From Nitzschia sp. DOCU1 (taxonomy: Eukaryota; Bacillariophyta; Bacillariophyceae; Bacillariales; Bacillariaceae): a stretch of 64,000 nucleotides of DNA. Positions 28,353 to 39,305 of this stretch are shown piece by piece. The notes under the pieces are model-generated. The model did not search any database. It saw only the letters and a program-made list of their open reading frames with translations, and was not told where the DNA came from. The DNA lies in assembly GCA_951394045.1 (NCBI GenBank), contig OX595989.1, forward strand, positions 2,356,001 to 2,420,000, written 5' to 3'. Each line of letters opens with the position of its first letter. Position 1 is the stretch's first letter. Position numbers and translations under genes: made by a program.

Positions 28353-29326
28353 ACTTGACGTCGATATTTTGCCGGAAAAGCCCACGCAAATCGACGCACT
28401 CTGCTATAAAGTCACATTTCGTCAGTGAGGACGATCGATCCAAATTTATCCTTTCTTTGTTTGTTTCTTAAAATGCTTCTTCACTTGCATGAAAGAAGAA
28501 AGCTCCATCCACAAGAGTTCCATCGAGTAAAAGTATTGACCTGAGATGCACCACCCGCCAAAAAAATGACGAGCCGTTTTTGAATGGAGAGACTGTGCTT
28601 TGAGTCGAACCAATCAAACACTCATTGATTCATTCGATTCCACACATTTCCTCTTGTGGTATGTACTTCGTACGTCAACCCGAGAACCCTTGCATATCCA
28701 CGACTCGTGATTTTGAGGTGGTACGAAAATGACGTGCCACCTAACGTCGTAAAATTTAGCCCCACAAAAATGCTGACAAAGCAGACAAAGCACACAGAAA
28801 CTTGGAAAATAAGCTTCCTTCGCAATCGATCACCTCTTTGGTGGTGGCAGCAAGAACATAATCTTGGCGTACGCACAATAGCATTGACTCGAGCTATCTA
28901 TTGCAAAAGAAAGAAACAAGAATGTTGCAATCATCATCGACGGCATTGATTCTCTCGCTGTTGCTCGTGGCGGCCGGCGCCTTTGCGCCGGCACCCATCA
29001 AGACTGTGACTACATCCACACAACGCTACGGAATTTTCGATGCCGTGGGTGAATTCTTTGAAGAATTGGATGCTTTTGTCGATGATGCGACGAGTCGTCG
29101 ATTGGGAAATGGAAGCAAGTTTTATGGCAAGAGGAGAAGTAACTTTTATGGAGAAGCGGACAAGGACAAGAAACGTGATCGTACCGTGGCGGATCCAACA
29201 GGTGAGTCAGTGCTCCGGGTAGTACCATGTCGAGGAGAAAGATACAGATTGAAACACTCATTTACATTTCGCATCGTCATGATATTATGACGCCATCTAC
29301 CTTTGCTTCGAATACTATTATAATAG
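27598..29326. repeat. right copy of the 1.7-kb direct segmental duplication
   Basis: Direct repeat of 10481-12226, with scattered substitutions and indels. It holds codanin 5' codons, the divergent promoter, and exon 1 plus intron of the plastid gene. Here the intron continues to its acceptor (TAATAG, 29321-29326) and exon 2. Confidence 0.93.
28353..28921. promoter_or_regulatory. duplicated bidirectional promoter (chimeric ORF / plastid gene)
   Basis: 569 bases homologous to 11242-11816. It keeps one TGACGT (28730-28735); the second is mutated to TAACGT (28742-28747). Indels here are not multiples of three (for example an 8-bp difference near 28655), unlike in the coding part of the copy. 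Confidence 0.5.
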
Positions 29327-29472
29327 AGGACTATCAGGGTCCATCGTCGTCTGGATTTTTCAAGTGGATGCCCGATGAAAATGGACAAATGCGACCCGTC
29401 ACGAGGATGAAGGAAAAGACTTTGGATAAGCCTGGAATGTGGGACAAGGCATACTCGGACAAGGACGAATAA
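28922..29472 (+). CDS. small plastid-targeted protein, function unknown (intact copy, two exons)
   Basis: Exon 1 is 28922-29201 and exon 2 29327-29472, with a 125-nt phase-1 intron (ACAG/GTGAGT, TAATAG/AGGAC), giving 141 residues. The N-terminus is a signal peptide (ALILSLLLVAAG) followed by GAFAPAP. Phe right after the predicted cleavage, in an ASAFAP-like context, is the bipartite plastid-import signal of diatoms. The mature part has GIFDAVGEFFEELDAFVDD, SRRLGNGSKFYGKRR and, in exon 2, GFFKWMPDENG and GMWDKAYSDKDE. No enzyme motif is recognised. It is probably a small stromal protein. The 11817 copy lacks exon 2, so this is the only complete gene of the pair. Confidence 0.85.
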
Positions 29473-29636
29473 ACAGCACAGAAATACATCCAGCAGTAGA
29501 GAGTGTGGAGGGAATGCTTGTGGAAACTGATTTGACCGATCCAGGATCGATTGCAGAACGCGGCAGTAGGACGATTTCGCCCCTCCAAAACAGATTGCTT
29601 CCATCAAGATAAACATCTATCCATTTATCAGTATTA

Positions 29637-30830
29637 TTATTGAAATGGATCCCCCCCTCGTGCTTCCACTAGAATGATTCGTGGCCTTTGCTGTTGTTGT
29701 TGTTGCCATTCTCGTTCGGCAGCCCGCTGGGCCGCCAATTGTCGGGCGCGTTCAATCTCCATTCGCGTATGACGACAGGTTTCTCCTTCGTTTCGATTCA
29801 GTATTTGTTTGGCTTGGGGTAACCAATCGTCCATTTTGACAAGGCGTGAATCATGACTGGGATGCGTCGACAAGAATTCGGGTGGAGATGCTCCTGATGC
29901 TGTAGTGTCATTTTTCATGCGTTCAAAGACTCGCTTGGCCGCCGCCGGATCATAGCATGCTTGTGCGGCCAGGTGCATTCCAATATGATCGGCTTCCAAT
30001 TCTTGGGTCCGAGAATGTGGCAATTCTCGCAACAAATTAGCCGTGGGCAAAAAAATGAGCATTAATGTCCCCGAAGGATCCACCAACAGAGACAATCGCG
30101 CCAGTACTTGTACTATCAAATTACCCGAAATTTTTTCTCCCACATGTCGTGCCAAGACATGAGCCATTTCATGTCCCAACACACTCGCTAATTCATCTTC
30201 ATTGCGGGCATATCGAAACAATCCCGTCATGACAAAAATATGATTGTTGGGTAATACGAAAGCATTGGCCATGTCGGATCGTACCACTGTAAATGTCGGA
30301 GGCGCCGACATGCTTTTTGCCAGGGCTTGTTCTTGACAAAAGTTCAGCGAGGCTTGATATATGCGTTGACCGACGCGCTGGACCGTGACAGAAGCACGAT
30401 GAGTCGGAGGTAAAATTTGGCCACGAAATTGATGCAGCAATTGTTGATATTCTTGATCGCCCAATTGTCGTTCAAATTCGGGAGAAGTCGCAATCCATCG
30501 TTGTCGTTGCGTCAGTGGAACACGATCTAAATAATGTATGTACAGGTAGGTTAATCCTGCCACGGGAAGGCCAATGGTGCCCATCAAAAAGTAGCGGGGA
30601 ATATCGCTACGTCCTTGGCGTTCATAGTACGAACCACCATTGGCTCGAGAGAATCCTTGTCGAAGAGAAGGAGGAGTACCTCGAGACGACGAGAACGACA
30701 AGCGGGTAAAGGTCGCCGATGTGTTGTTTGACAGAATCCTGTAACTTCCTAGCTGCTGCCAGACGCGTGATGAGGATGCTGGGCGAACATGACTTCGAGT
30801 CGGTAGGAGCAGCGATCGAAAGGCCAACAT
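29637..30830 (-). CDS. OMA1: OMA1-type mitochondrial M48 metalloendopeptidase
   Basis: 397 residues from the first ATG (30830). The N-terminus (MLAFRSLLLPTRSHVRPASS) is basic, Ser-rich and without acids, as in mitochondrial presequences. A membrane segment lies near residues 76-98 (YFLMGTIGLPVAGLTYLYIH). The M48 zinc site is LGHEMAHVLARH (HExxH, about residue 218), with the third ligand in ELEADHIG. STHPSHDSR is the conserved C-terminal block. OMA1 is an inner-membrane stress protease that cleaves fusion and stress-signalling factors in other eukaryotes. The C-terminus has a Gln run (EWQQQQQQRP). Single exon. Confidence 0.9.
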   Translation of the reverse strand: MLAFRSLLLPTRSHVRPASSSRVWQQLGSYRILSNNTSATFTRLSFSSSRGTPPSLRQGFSRANGGSYYERQGRSDIPRYFLMGTIGLPVAGLTYLYIHYLDRVPLTQRQRWIATSPEFERQLGDQEYQQLLHQFRGQILPPTHRASVTVQRVGQRIYQASLNFCQEQALAKSMSAPPTFTVVRSDMANAFVLPNNHIFVMTGLFRYARNEDELASVLGHEMAHVLARHVGEKISGNLIVQVLARLSLLVDPSGTLMLIFLPTANLLRELPHSRTQELEADHIGMHLAAQACYDPAAAKRVFERMKNDTTASGASPPEFLSTHPSHDSRLVKMDDWLPQAKQILNRNEGETCRHTRMEIERARQLAAQRAAEREWQQQQQQRPRIILVEARGGDPFQ

Positions 30831-31252
30831 GTTTCTGTTTGTCAAGTCGTAGTAATTGTTGTGTTGTTATTTCATCAATGTGTGTAACTTGTTTTCGCAA
30901 CTGCTGATGCTGATGTGGAGAACGATAGAGAAAGAAGATTGAAACCTGGATCCATCCAAGAGTGACAACGAAAGAAAGAAAATGAAGACCCGCCATTCTG
31001 ACGATGGAAATGCGTTGGATGGACGCGCTCGCGCGAATTTCCTTCAAATGACGGCTAAATTACTCGCTACGGCGTTCGTGCAGATCTCCTAAAAATCTGT
31101 CTGCAACGATGGTGATGATGAGAGATAGGCTCCGGCGAGTTCTTAACTCGACTTCAGCATTGACAACGAATCGCTTTGATTCGATAGTAACACTGTGACA
31201 ATCAGGCTACACAACCTTTCCGCCATAGTATCCATCAAGTTAGTATTTGACT
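30831..31252. promoter_or_regulatory. divergent intergenic region OMA1 / BEACH protein
   Basis: 422 bases between two divergent ATGs. It should contain both promoters. No TATA box or repeat stands out, and the open stretches overlapping it look like read-through of the OMA1 antisense. Confidence 0.5.
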
Positions 31253-34200
31253 ATGACAGGATCCTGGTTTGGAGGTGGAGGCGGCGATACCGGCCTGCAC
31301 AAGGATCTCGAGTTTTATCCCGAGTCGAGGCCCGCCTCGAAGATATCCCTGAAAGAAGCCATACAAGTCTTGTACCCCCAGAAACGCTCCATTGTCGTGA
31401 GCAATAGTAGTGGTGGAAGTGTCAATTCACGTACTGCCCGTAGTCGCTTCTCGACATTGCTGTTGGAACATGGAGAAAAACATGTCCAAGACTGGGCCGT
31501 CATGGCGTATAGCAACCCTATTGCGAACGCAACGTCATCGTCGTCACAACATGCACCTCGGAATACCACCACTACTACTAACAGTAGTAGTAAATCGAAA
31601 CAGACACAAGGAACGACCTGGGCCGCCCAGCCGTTACCCCCGACAACAACACCCAAAAAATCCAAACGGCGTAGTCCGTGGGCGCACAACAAACTCTCGG
31701 AAGTGGTCATTACCAAAGAATCCCTTCCGACAGCGCACATGACCAAATGGGAAGGTCGTTTGCATTTGTGTAGTAAATCCTTGATTTTGGAACCCCATGA
31801 TACTTCCAAAGGCATTGTCCGCATTCCCTTTACAAGAATGCCAGAAGGTCCCCCCCAGGAATATCCCAACAAGGCCGAATTACAAACCATGACGTTGACT
31901 GGACAAGCCTATGCGGATTTGACCATGGGCATGGAATTGACGTGTAGTCGTCATTGGGTCATGAGAGTCAATGGTGCGATTGGACCTTACGAGTCGGTAG
32001 GAGTGCCCTGTCAGTTTCGATTTACCTTTTTGCATTCATCACCTTCGGGGTGTGTCGAATTGTGTCACAAACTCTGGCCACTCTTGCATTCCAAACATGT
32101 GCATCAAGAATTGGAAGAATTGTTACAGCCAATGTACGATCGACCCTTTGACTTTCAAGCCAATTTACAAGATGTCCGAGAACGACCCTTGTTGCAAACT
32201 ACGTCAACGACAAGTAATAGTAGTGGCGCACTCAAGTGTACTTGGATGCAACCTCTTCAAAGTCAACCGGGATGTTTGGTAGTGACACAAGAACGCTTGT
32301 ACTTTCAACCTGCCGTGGGAGTCTTGGGAGTGGAATTTGCCACCAGTTATTCGAATAGTTGGTTGTTACATTCTCAACTAGTGGCATCGGCTCGACGTTA
32401 CAAGGGATTGGAAGATGCCGCACTGGAGTTGTATTGGAAGGATGGAACTTCGACCTTGTTTGGATTTGAACGCAAACATGATCGAGAACAAGTTTTGAGA
32501 CTACTGCCTTCTTTTGTGCCTTGTCATACCGATCGAGACTTTTTATTGCAGGGATTTCAAGCATGGCAAAACAAGACTCTGACCAATTTAGAGTATTTAC
32601 TGTTGCTCAATTCGGCGGCAGGACGAAGTTTTCAGGATCTGAGTCGGTATCCAGTCGTGCCATGGGTCATTGCCGATTATGAATCGGCCAAATTAGATCT
32701 CAACAATCGAGCTACCTTTCGAGATTTGACCAAGCCTATTGGAGCATTGAATCCAGATCGTTTGGAATACTTTCGTCAACGCTATGAAGGGATGCATGAT
32801 GCCGTGGACTTTCCCTTTTTGTATGGAACGCATTATTCGGCGGCAGGCTATGTTTTGTATTACCTCGTTCGAAGCATGCCTGAACACATGCTGTGTCTAC
32901 AAAACGGTAAGGAATTCTTTACACAGCAACTGTATCAGACAGCGCGATGTTCCCTCACACTTGATTGTCGCACGTTTGCGACTCTCTCCCAGGTAAATTT
33001 GATGCCCCCGACCGAATGTTTCACAGCATCAAGCATACCTACGGGACGCTCTTGACCAATCATGCTGACCTCAAGGAACTCATCCCAGAGTTTTACAATC
33101 CAAACCTGGACTATGACTTTTTGATCAACGCTCGGGGTCTACAATTGGGGGCCACACAAAACGGAGATCGAGTCAATGATGTGACTCTTCCTCCCTGGGC
33201 CAAATCGCCCCGGGATTTTATCAAAAAGAATATCAAGGCCTTGGAATCGGACATTTGCACGGAAATGTTGCCTCGGTGGATCGATTTGATTTTTGGGGCA
33301 AAATCCCGGGGGGAGGCGGCCAAGGAAGCTTCCAACTTATTTCACCGATACGCCTACATGGGTCCTGCGGATTTGGCCAATATGCCGACGCAAGAAGAAC
33401 GATATCAAGCGGAACTACATGCCACGGAATTCGGCTTGGTTCCCGATCAGCTCTTTGTAGGTCCGCATCCTCTGCGACATGAGACTGTTGACGAATCCTT
33501 TGTTAGTCCAGATATTGGAAGGACGTTCAGTGGGACAGACGATCTGGGCAAGGGAGATGCATGGGAGCTGTTGGAGCCGCCTTCCAACAATAGCAGTCAT
33601 GAAAAGTCAGCAGAGATTGGCGCTAGCGGGGATGTGGGTGATTCGTCCATTGTTGCGACGGCCCCAAGCGGAGAGTACTCGGAGACCGCCGCAAACACGC
33701 CGGATTTATTGGCTCTAGCAAGCTCTGCCGTTACGAGCAGTGAAGAATTCTTCCGCGACGACTTGCGTACCAAAGACAAGTCGCTGCCGTTGAGCGGAAC
33801 AGGAGAAAGGATCGCCTCTGGGTCGGGAGCTTTCTCGTACCTTGGGAAGGAACCCACCTTGTCCAACATTTCGTCGTCAAGTGGACTAGGTGGGCTTGTC
33901 TCTCCAAAGTCAGCCGAGGCCTCGCATTCTACACAGTCGTCGTCCGAGTGGGATATCAAGTTTTTTGAGAAGAGGAAGATTCACGACGACGCCGTTAGTG
34001 GCTGTGCTCTCTTACCCCATGGCGGGCCCAACAACACATCGCTATTGATTTCGACTTCCTTGGATGGCGGTCTCAAGGTGCACACTTTGACCTTGGCGAC
34101 TCCTAACTCAGCGGAAGGAAACGTCGACAGCAAGAATCAATACCACGGAATTACCAGCACATTAAGCCGTTTTGGCTATATTACCATGTCAAATAAAGGA

Positions 34201-35154
34201 CAAGCCAATGTCGAGAACCAGTCCAAACTAACCGACTTTCGCTCTCACACGTCTCGAGACCCACTGGCTTGTCTGGCTATGGCTGGGGATGGACATGGCG
34301 GCAAGGTGGCCTTTGCGGGTGGACACGATGACGTGGTGCTGGCTTATGGAATCAATTCGGGATGTGCCGTTGCTTCGGTGTATTCGCACCGCGACGCCGT
34401 CACGGGTTTGAATCTCTTGGTCCGACCAGCGTTGATGGCCACGACGGCTCTTTGGATGGAAAAGGCGACTCATATCATGGTCAGTGGTAGCTGGGATGCG
34501 ACGGTTAAGGTCTGGTCAGTGACTGTCGCCAATGGCGAAACAGTATCGATTGATCGGGAGCCCCTAGCAGAACTGTTCGACGCAGACTCGTCCATCGTAT
34601 GCGTCTCGGCTGCGGCCGTACCTGATACAGGAGGTATTGTGATTGGAGCGGGCTGTGCTGATGGTAGCTTTTGCGTGTGGAATCTTCACAGCGACGGCGT
34701 CAAGGTGGTTATTCATAAGGAACCTGCGAGAAGAGGTTCGGGACCTTGCTCGGTCGTGCAATGGTCAACCAGTGCTGGGGGAAGGCTACACTTGTTCACC
34801 GGTTTTGCCACCGGCAAGGTTGCGTCGTTCAATTTGGTTGATGGTGGCATGAAGAAGGCGAGCGCGGCATCGGTGGGTGTCGCCGTGCAGTGCCTTGTCT
34901 ATTCCGAAGGGATTTTGTTGATTGGATGCGCGGACGGGGGTCTACGACTGATCCCTATCCGCGACGGCGCCTACTTTATTTCCGACTTGTCGCTTTGGCC
35001 TGCCGTAAATGGCAAGTCGGCGCCGGGTATTAGCAGCGTTGGCATTGCTTTCACTGGCAAGACCTCGGATGGTTCGGGTCGATGCCTTTGCTGCACTGGC
35101 GCGGAAGACGGAAGCGTTGCTATTTTTGAATTGAAACGAGTCATATCACGATAA
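31253..35154 (+). CDS. FAN/NSMAF-like PH-BEACH-WD40 protein, two exons
   Basis: Exon 1 31253-32906 and exon 2 32993-35154, with an 86-nt phase-1 intron (AACG/GTAAGG, CCCAG/GTAAAT), giving 1271 residues. ATG 31253 opens MTGSWFGGGGG. The N-terminal half has two PH/GRAM-like regions (about 160-270 and 325-425). The BEACH domain starts at TNLEYLLLLNSAAGRSF and includes YPVVPWVI, RDLTKPIGALN, YGTHYSAAGYVLYYLVR, DRMFHSIK, ELIPEFYNP and LPPWAKSPRDFI. A Ser-rich linker follows. At least five WD-like blades lie between about 830 and 1270 (GSWDATVKVWSV, ADGSFCVWNL, AEDGSVAIFEL). BEACH proteins organise vesicle and membrane traffic; FAN also couples a TNF receptor to sphingomyelinase in animals, which cannot be assumed here. 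The intron splits the BEACH domain. Confidence 0.9.
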
Positions 35155-35267
35155 GCTAGGCTAATTTGAAACATTTGGTCCTGCAGTGTTGAATAATACG
35201 AGTGGACCGGCTATGATATTTACCACGATGATGAAAGTTCAGTCTTTTGGCCTGCTACCGGTCTAGA

Positions 35268-37487
35268 TTATATCCCATTTTTGCTCTCTTTGGAGTTTGG
35301 TGGCGAAGGGCCAGGGAAATCAGTGTCTTCCAAATTGAAAACTTCCCACCACGAGGTAAAGAGAGGGAATGCTTCGTCTTGCCAGTTCTTCAAAAGTTCG
35401 GCCCATTCAGCATCTTTCCGCCGAAGACGTCGTAAATTGCTGAAGCAATCGTCCATATACCCCGTGATGTTTGCCACGTCTTCGGCCACAAAGTTGTCTT
35501 GATTACCCAAGTATTCCAAGTTTCTTCCAAGTCGAAGGGCCTCCCAAATCAGTAGGGCATTGTCGTGGCGAAACGTTGAACTCACATTTACAGGAGGCAG
35601 CACCAGGAGGGAATGAAGTGCCTTTTCTGGCCAAAACGACACGACCGAATTTACCAAAAAGTTGGCGTGATGAGCAGCCACAGTGAGCGTTGGAAGGATC
35701 CGACTAACTTCGGAGCAACTGACGCCGTCAAACGCTGGAAGTTGGATGTCAAAATTGGAAATCTCTCGAGGAGCAGATGCCATGAGGATCAACAGGGCGG
35801 CCAAATTGAAAGGCAGCATGATGGATGCTACAAACAAAACCCCACCCGCCCTGCCTCGTAACGAATTTATCACGGTCAGTTGCTGAAGGCTTCCCATGAG
35901 ACAAAATACCAAAGCTCGATCAACGGCCATATCATCATCCGCCAATAGCATTTCGTCCGTAACCATTGTGGACATTAAGGCATGTTCAGGTACCGACACT
36001 TTTGTTCGTTCCACCGAGCTGCCTTTCCCACTTTTCATACGCACAACTTCTTCCACAATCGGTTCGGTGCTATCAGTCCAGAAATCTCCCGGCGGAATGC
36101 TGGCAGGGGTCCGTCCATTGTACACCAATAGACGAATGTAGCAGAAGAGGCGAGTTCGGATTTGCCGAAAGTGTGGAAAGTGCCACACCGACGATCGACT
36201 GATCCAAACTTCTATTTGCGTGGTTAATGGGGGCGATGGAATCAAGGCGTGAGCATGAACCCCTCCTGGCCGGAAGTGATGACTCACTCCGGCTGCAAGG
36301 CTGCCCTGTCTCCCGGAATTCAGTGTATCGGGTGCAACTGGTCTGAACGTTTCGACAACTGGATAACAATACACCACACCATGTTGGAGCAGTCGACGGA
36401 CTTCTACCATTCCTGGGACGATGTCAAAGACACTGTCTGTTGCAACTTGCAAACTGTAAGTGTAGGCATCATGAATGATTCTCATCCCATCAAGTGCCGC
36501 TTCCGCTTTGCCACCAGCAAAATCACGACACAATCCTAGCAACCATGAAGTGTCTCCCATTCGCTTGTAATGAGCCACCACTCGAAGGATTGCGTTGAGT
36601 GCGTTAGCTGCGCCTGGATTGGCGCGAGCCTTTGGACGTAGTCCCCCCAAATCATGATTGATCATGGACGTTCGCATTTTTGCCAGTACTTCCGTTTGCT
36701 CGACATTAGTACAGTAGTCACAGCCCGCCAGGGCTGCCACTGTCGTCATGATAGTCGTATCCATGGTGGTCGGTTGACCCAGAAAAGCTCGTAAAAATTT
36801 GGATCGAAGATAGTAGCGTCCCCGTAAACAGTGTTGTCCGTTCTGTTCCTGATAGACCAATGTACTGGGCGGAATAAAGCCCGGACACGAATCGTATACC
36901 AAGAAATCGCTATCCTCCGATAGAATAGCGACCCTAGTGTAACGTCCATCATTCTGAACAAGCCACTGGTTAATCAATGCCTCGCCTTCTCCCGTACTTG
37001 CTCGATGCATGTGCAATACTCCGCCAAAGCGTTGCCGTAAGCGATCCACGGCTTCGACAAAGGCCCACTCCGCAAGATGATGCAAGAGCTTAACGTCATC
37101 CCCCTTCACATCTCGGTTGGCTAATTGCTCTCCGCACAGAGCCTGTCTTGACATTCGATCGACTTGGGATGGCATCTTTTCTCGCGGTGGCAGGCCATCA
37201 AAAAAGATATGAATTCCTCCCTGGCGTCCCACGACTCGAAGCAACCGGTGCACGTGAATCTGACATGCGTCATGAATGGTGGAAGGCGATGCGTAAAGGA
37301 CATTTTTGTGGTTTGCGGTAACATGATATAATAGTGACTTGGCGTCAATCAACAGCCCCAGAGTGTTGCAGGAATTATTGTTTTGACTGGTCCCTTGCTG
37401 CCCCTCCAAATCCAAGTTCCAGGTAAATGTAGCGCAATACCGAGCGGGATCGGCATCCATCAAGGCTCGAGCTCCGTAGATGCCCAT
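35268..37487 (-). CDS. Asteroid-type FEN1/XPG-family nuclease
   Basis: 739 residues, a single exon from ATG 37487 (MGIYGARALM). It has the PIN-like fold of structure-specific nucleases with all main acidic positions: LLIDAKSLLYH, HIFFDGLPPREK, GEGEALINQW (two Glu), AILSEDSDFLVYD (two Asp) and LAGCDYC. The long C-terminal region without a PCNA box, and the N-terminus starting MGI rather than the MGIxGL of FEN1, fit Asteroid (ASTE1) homologues better than FEN1 or EXO1. ASTE1 acts on DNA 3' overhangs in human double-strand-break repair; the diatom role is inferred. The stop is 113 bp from the convergent BEACH gene. Confidence 0.82.
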   Translation of the reverse strand: MGIYGARALMDADPARYCATFTWNLDLEGQQGTSQNNNSCNTLGLLIDAKSLLYHVTANHKNVLYASPSTIHDACQIHVHRLLRVVGRQGGIHIFFDGLPPREKMPSQVDRMSRQALCGEQLANRDVKGDDVKLLHHLAEWAFVEAVDRLRQRFGGVLHMHRASTGEGEALINQWLVQNDGRYTRVAILSEDSDFLVYDSCPGFIPPSTLVYQEQNGQHCLRGRYYLRSKFLRAFLGQPTTMDTTIMTTVAALAGCDYCTNVEQTEVLAKMRTSMINHDLGGLRPKARANPGAANALNAILRVVAHYKRMGDTSWLLGLCRDFAGGKAEAALDGMRIIHDAYTYSLQVATDSVFDIVPGMVEVRRLLQHGVVYCYPVVETFRPVAPDTLNSGRQGSLAAGVSHHFRPGGVHAHALIPSPPLTTQIEVWISRSSVWHFPHFRQIRTRLFCYIRLLVYNGRTPASIPPGDFWTDSTEPIVEEVVRMKSGKGSSVERTKVSVPEHALMSTMVTDEMLLADDDMAVDRALVFCLMGSLQQLTVINSLRGRAGGVLFVASIMLPFNLAALLILMASAPREISNFDIQLPAFDGVSCSEVSRILPTLTVAAHHANFLVNSVVSFWPEKALHSLLVLPPVNVSSTFRHDNALLIWEALRLGRNLEYLGNQDNFVAEDVANITGYMDDCFSNLRRLRRKDAEWAELLKNWQDEAFPLFTSWWEVFNLEDTDFPGPSPPNSKESKNGI

Positions 37488-37991
37488 GGTGTTACCTCAA
37501 AAAATGAGGGGATCAATGCCTGGTTAACTCACAAAGAGTGCAGAATCGGATCGGCGGGGGCAGATGCGATGCGATTCTCACAATCAATAACCTTAACGGC
37601 AACGCCTGCGTGAATGATCAAAATAACGAAAAGAGACCACACACAATGCAATGCAACGGAACAGTTACGGGCACCTTCCGACACTATCGTCCATTCCGGT
37701 GGTGGTTGTGATTTAGTATCCTCTCTTGTGATGACGGACGAGCCGACCATGCCGAATGCATGGGGGAGAGTGAGAGGGGGAGAGAGAAGGAGAGCGCGAA
37801 ACGGAAAAGAGTGGGTCGCACTCGCGCATTGCGCGCTCCTACTGTCACGTTTCGCCGACCACTTGGACTCACGAAACTATTTCATTTACTTGATGGTAAT
37901 TCTATTTTGTCCCAAACATCCTATTAATATCGTGTCTAAAGATTGCACACTCACACTACCGAGAAACAAAAGTCTTAACCGTACATGAGAT
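37488..37991. other. intergenic, purine-rich GAGA tract
   Basis: 504 bases upstream of the Asteroid gene and downstream of the next minus gene. It includes a purine-only GAGAGTGAGAGGGGGAGAGA stretch at about 37767-37797 and a GC-rich inverted pair (CGAAACG / CGTTTCG, 37798 and 37849). Open frames here have no conserved features. Probably promoter sequence. Confidence 0.5.
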
Positions 37992-38897
37992 TTATAAAAA
38001 GCGCCTAAAGTCTTCAGTAGTATGGATAGGTAGCAGAAATTCGAAGCCAGGCCACGTAGCACCCCCTCCGTCTTCGTCTTCCGAATCTGTCTCTTCAGGC
38101 TCCTCATCGTCAGCCTCCCCACCAGCACCCGACTTTCTCTTTTTGTCTCGCTTACGCAAGGTCCCGATTCCATGCAAGTTAGCTTCATTTCGGACCACAT
38201 CTTGAATGACTGGATCCACCAGCAACGGCGCAATGGTGCGGCGGGCCGCTTGGACTTCTAGGACCCTTCCATACAATCCCAAATCGTGACAGACGGGAAA
38301 GATAAACGAGTGTGCTCCAATGGCAGCTGGAGCCGTCACATGAGCGTTACGGGCGCGGTTCGTTTCAAAAAAGTCCACCCCCGACACTCCAACCCATTCA
38401 TCGACGGGCACGCCCTGAAACTTGGGGCCGGTAGTTTCCTTGACTTTGGTCGGCTTGTTTTTGATTTTTGGCTCTGGTAGCGGTTCATCCCAGAATTCGT
38501 CAGTCGTTCTTCGTCGTTTTCGATGACGAGGTTCCACAATCTTGCTTGCGTTTTTGCTGTCCTTGCCCTTGGTGGGGCCAGCCTCCTCTTCGTCATAAGG
38601 GCGGGGTGTCACGGTTTTGCGGGATTTTGGTAGCGGCGGTGGAGGGAGTGGTTTAGGGCCGTCATTGAGGATCTCGTGGGAGGCCACAGCTTCATGAACT
38701 AGATTGGAAATGTAATCGGCGGTCAATTCGGCTAACAAACGGACCGATTCGGGGAGCACGGACGAGGGTTGAACGTCGCCACTTCCGTGCATTACCAGAG
38801 GGAGATCTTTCTCCAAGGCAGCTACGACTTCCGAAAAAGCCTCTTTGGCAACCTCATTTCGCGATTTCGTCGATGGCAATACTGGACGAAGACTCAT
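37992..38897 (-). CDS. putative histone-fold nuclear protein (TAF/SPT7-like), function unknown
   Basis: 301 residues from the first in-frame ATG, 38897 (MSLRPVLPS); an upstream open extension begins only at a TTG. Residues ~10-90 are predicted helical, with VLPESVRLLAELTADYISNLVHEA resembling the long alpha-2 helix of bromodomain-associated histone folds in TFIID/SAGA subunits. A Pro-rich patch and a basic stretch (RHRKRRR) follow, then a conserved-looking C-terminal part (GPKFQGVPVDEWVGV, HSFIFPVCHDLGLYG, VQDVVRNEANLHGIG-type sequence) and an acidic patch before the end. Assignment as a transcription-complex subunit is tentative. Confidence 0.65.
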   Translation of the reverse strand: MSLRPVLPSTKSRNEVAKEAFSEVVAALEKDLPLVMHGSGDVQPSSVLPESVRLLAELTADYISNLVHEAVASHEILNDGPKPLPPPPLPKSRKTVTPRPYDEEEAGPTKGKDSKNASKIVEPRHRKRRRTTDEFWDEPLPEPKIKNKPTKVKETTGPKFQGVPVDEWVGVSGVDFFETNRARNAHVTAPAAIGAHSFIFPVCHDLGLYGRVLEVQAARRTIAPLLVDPVIQDVVRNEANLHGIGTLRKRDKKRKSGAGGEADDEEPEETDSEDEDGGGATWPGFEFLLPIHTTEDFRRFL

Positions 38898-39305
38898 AAT
38901 GTCACAGCAATAGAGTGATAATAGGATGCTGGATGTGAAACGTATGGGAGTGGGAGTGGTGAGACATGTGCCATTGTCGCGACGCGCCGCTCTCAAAATG
39001 CGCTGACGACGAGCGAGCGACCGACATTCGAACGACCAATGTGACTCAAAATCCTTTTGACTGGTGTGACTAAAGTCTCAACTTGCGACGGGCCATCGGC
39101 TTTTTCGTGACATGGGGCATACCATAGGGAATGTGGGTGTAACGACTTCTAGGCAATGATATCGACGTGAAATTTGGTCCTATGTTGTGGTTCCACACCT
39201 CAATGTTACTACACTGGCAGCGGTGGTGAAGAAGAGAGACTAAAAGAATGGGCGCATCTTGTTTTTGGAACAATACATGTATTCACGTGTGATCCGAAAC
39301 GCGTA
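38898..39305. other. intergenic, no gene seen
   Basis: 408 bases between two minus-strand genes: promoter of the 38897 gene and 3' end of the FKBP gene. No repeat or RNA gene was recognised. Confidence 0.55.
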
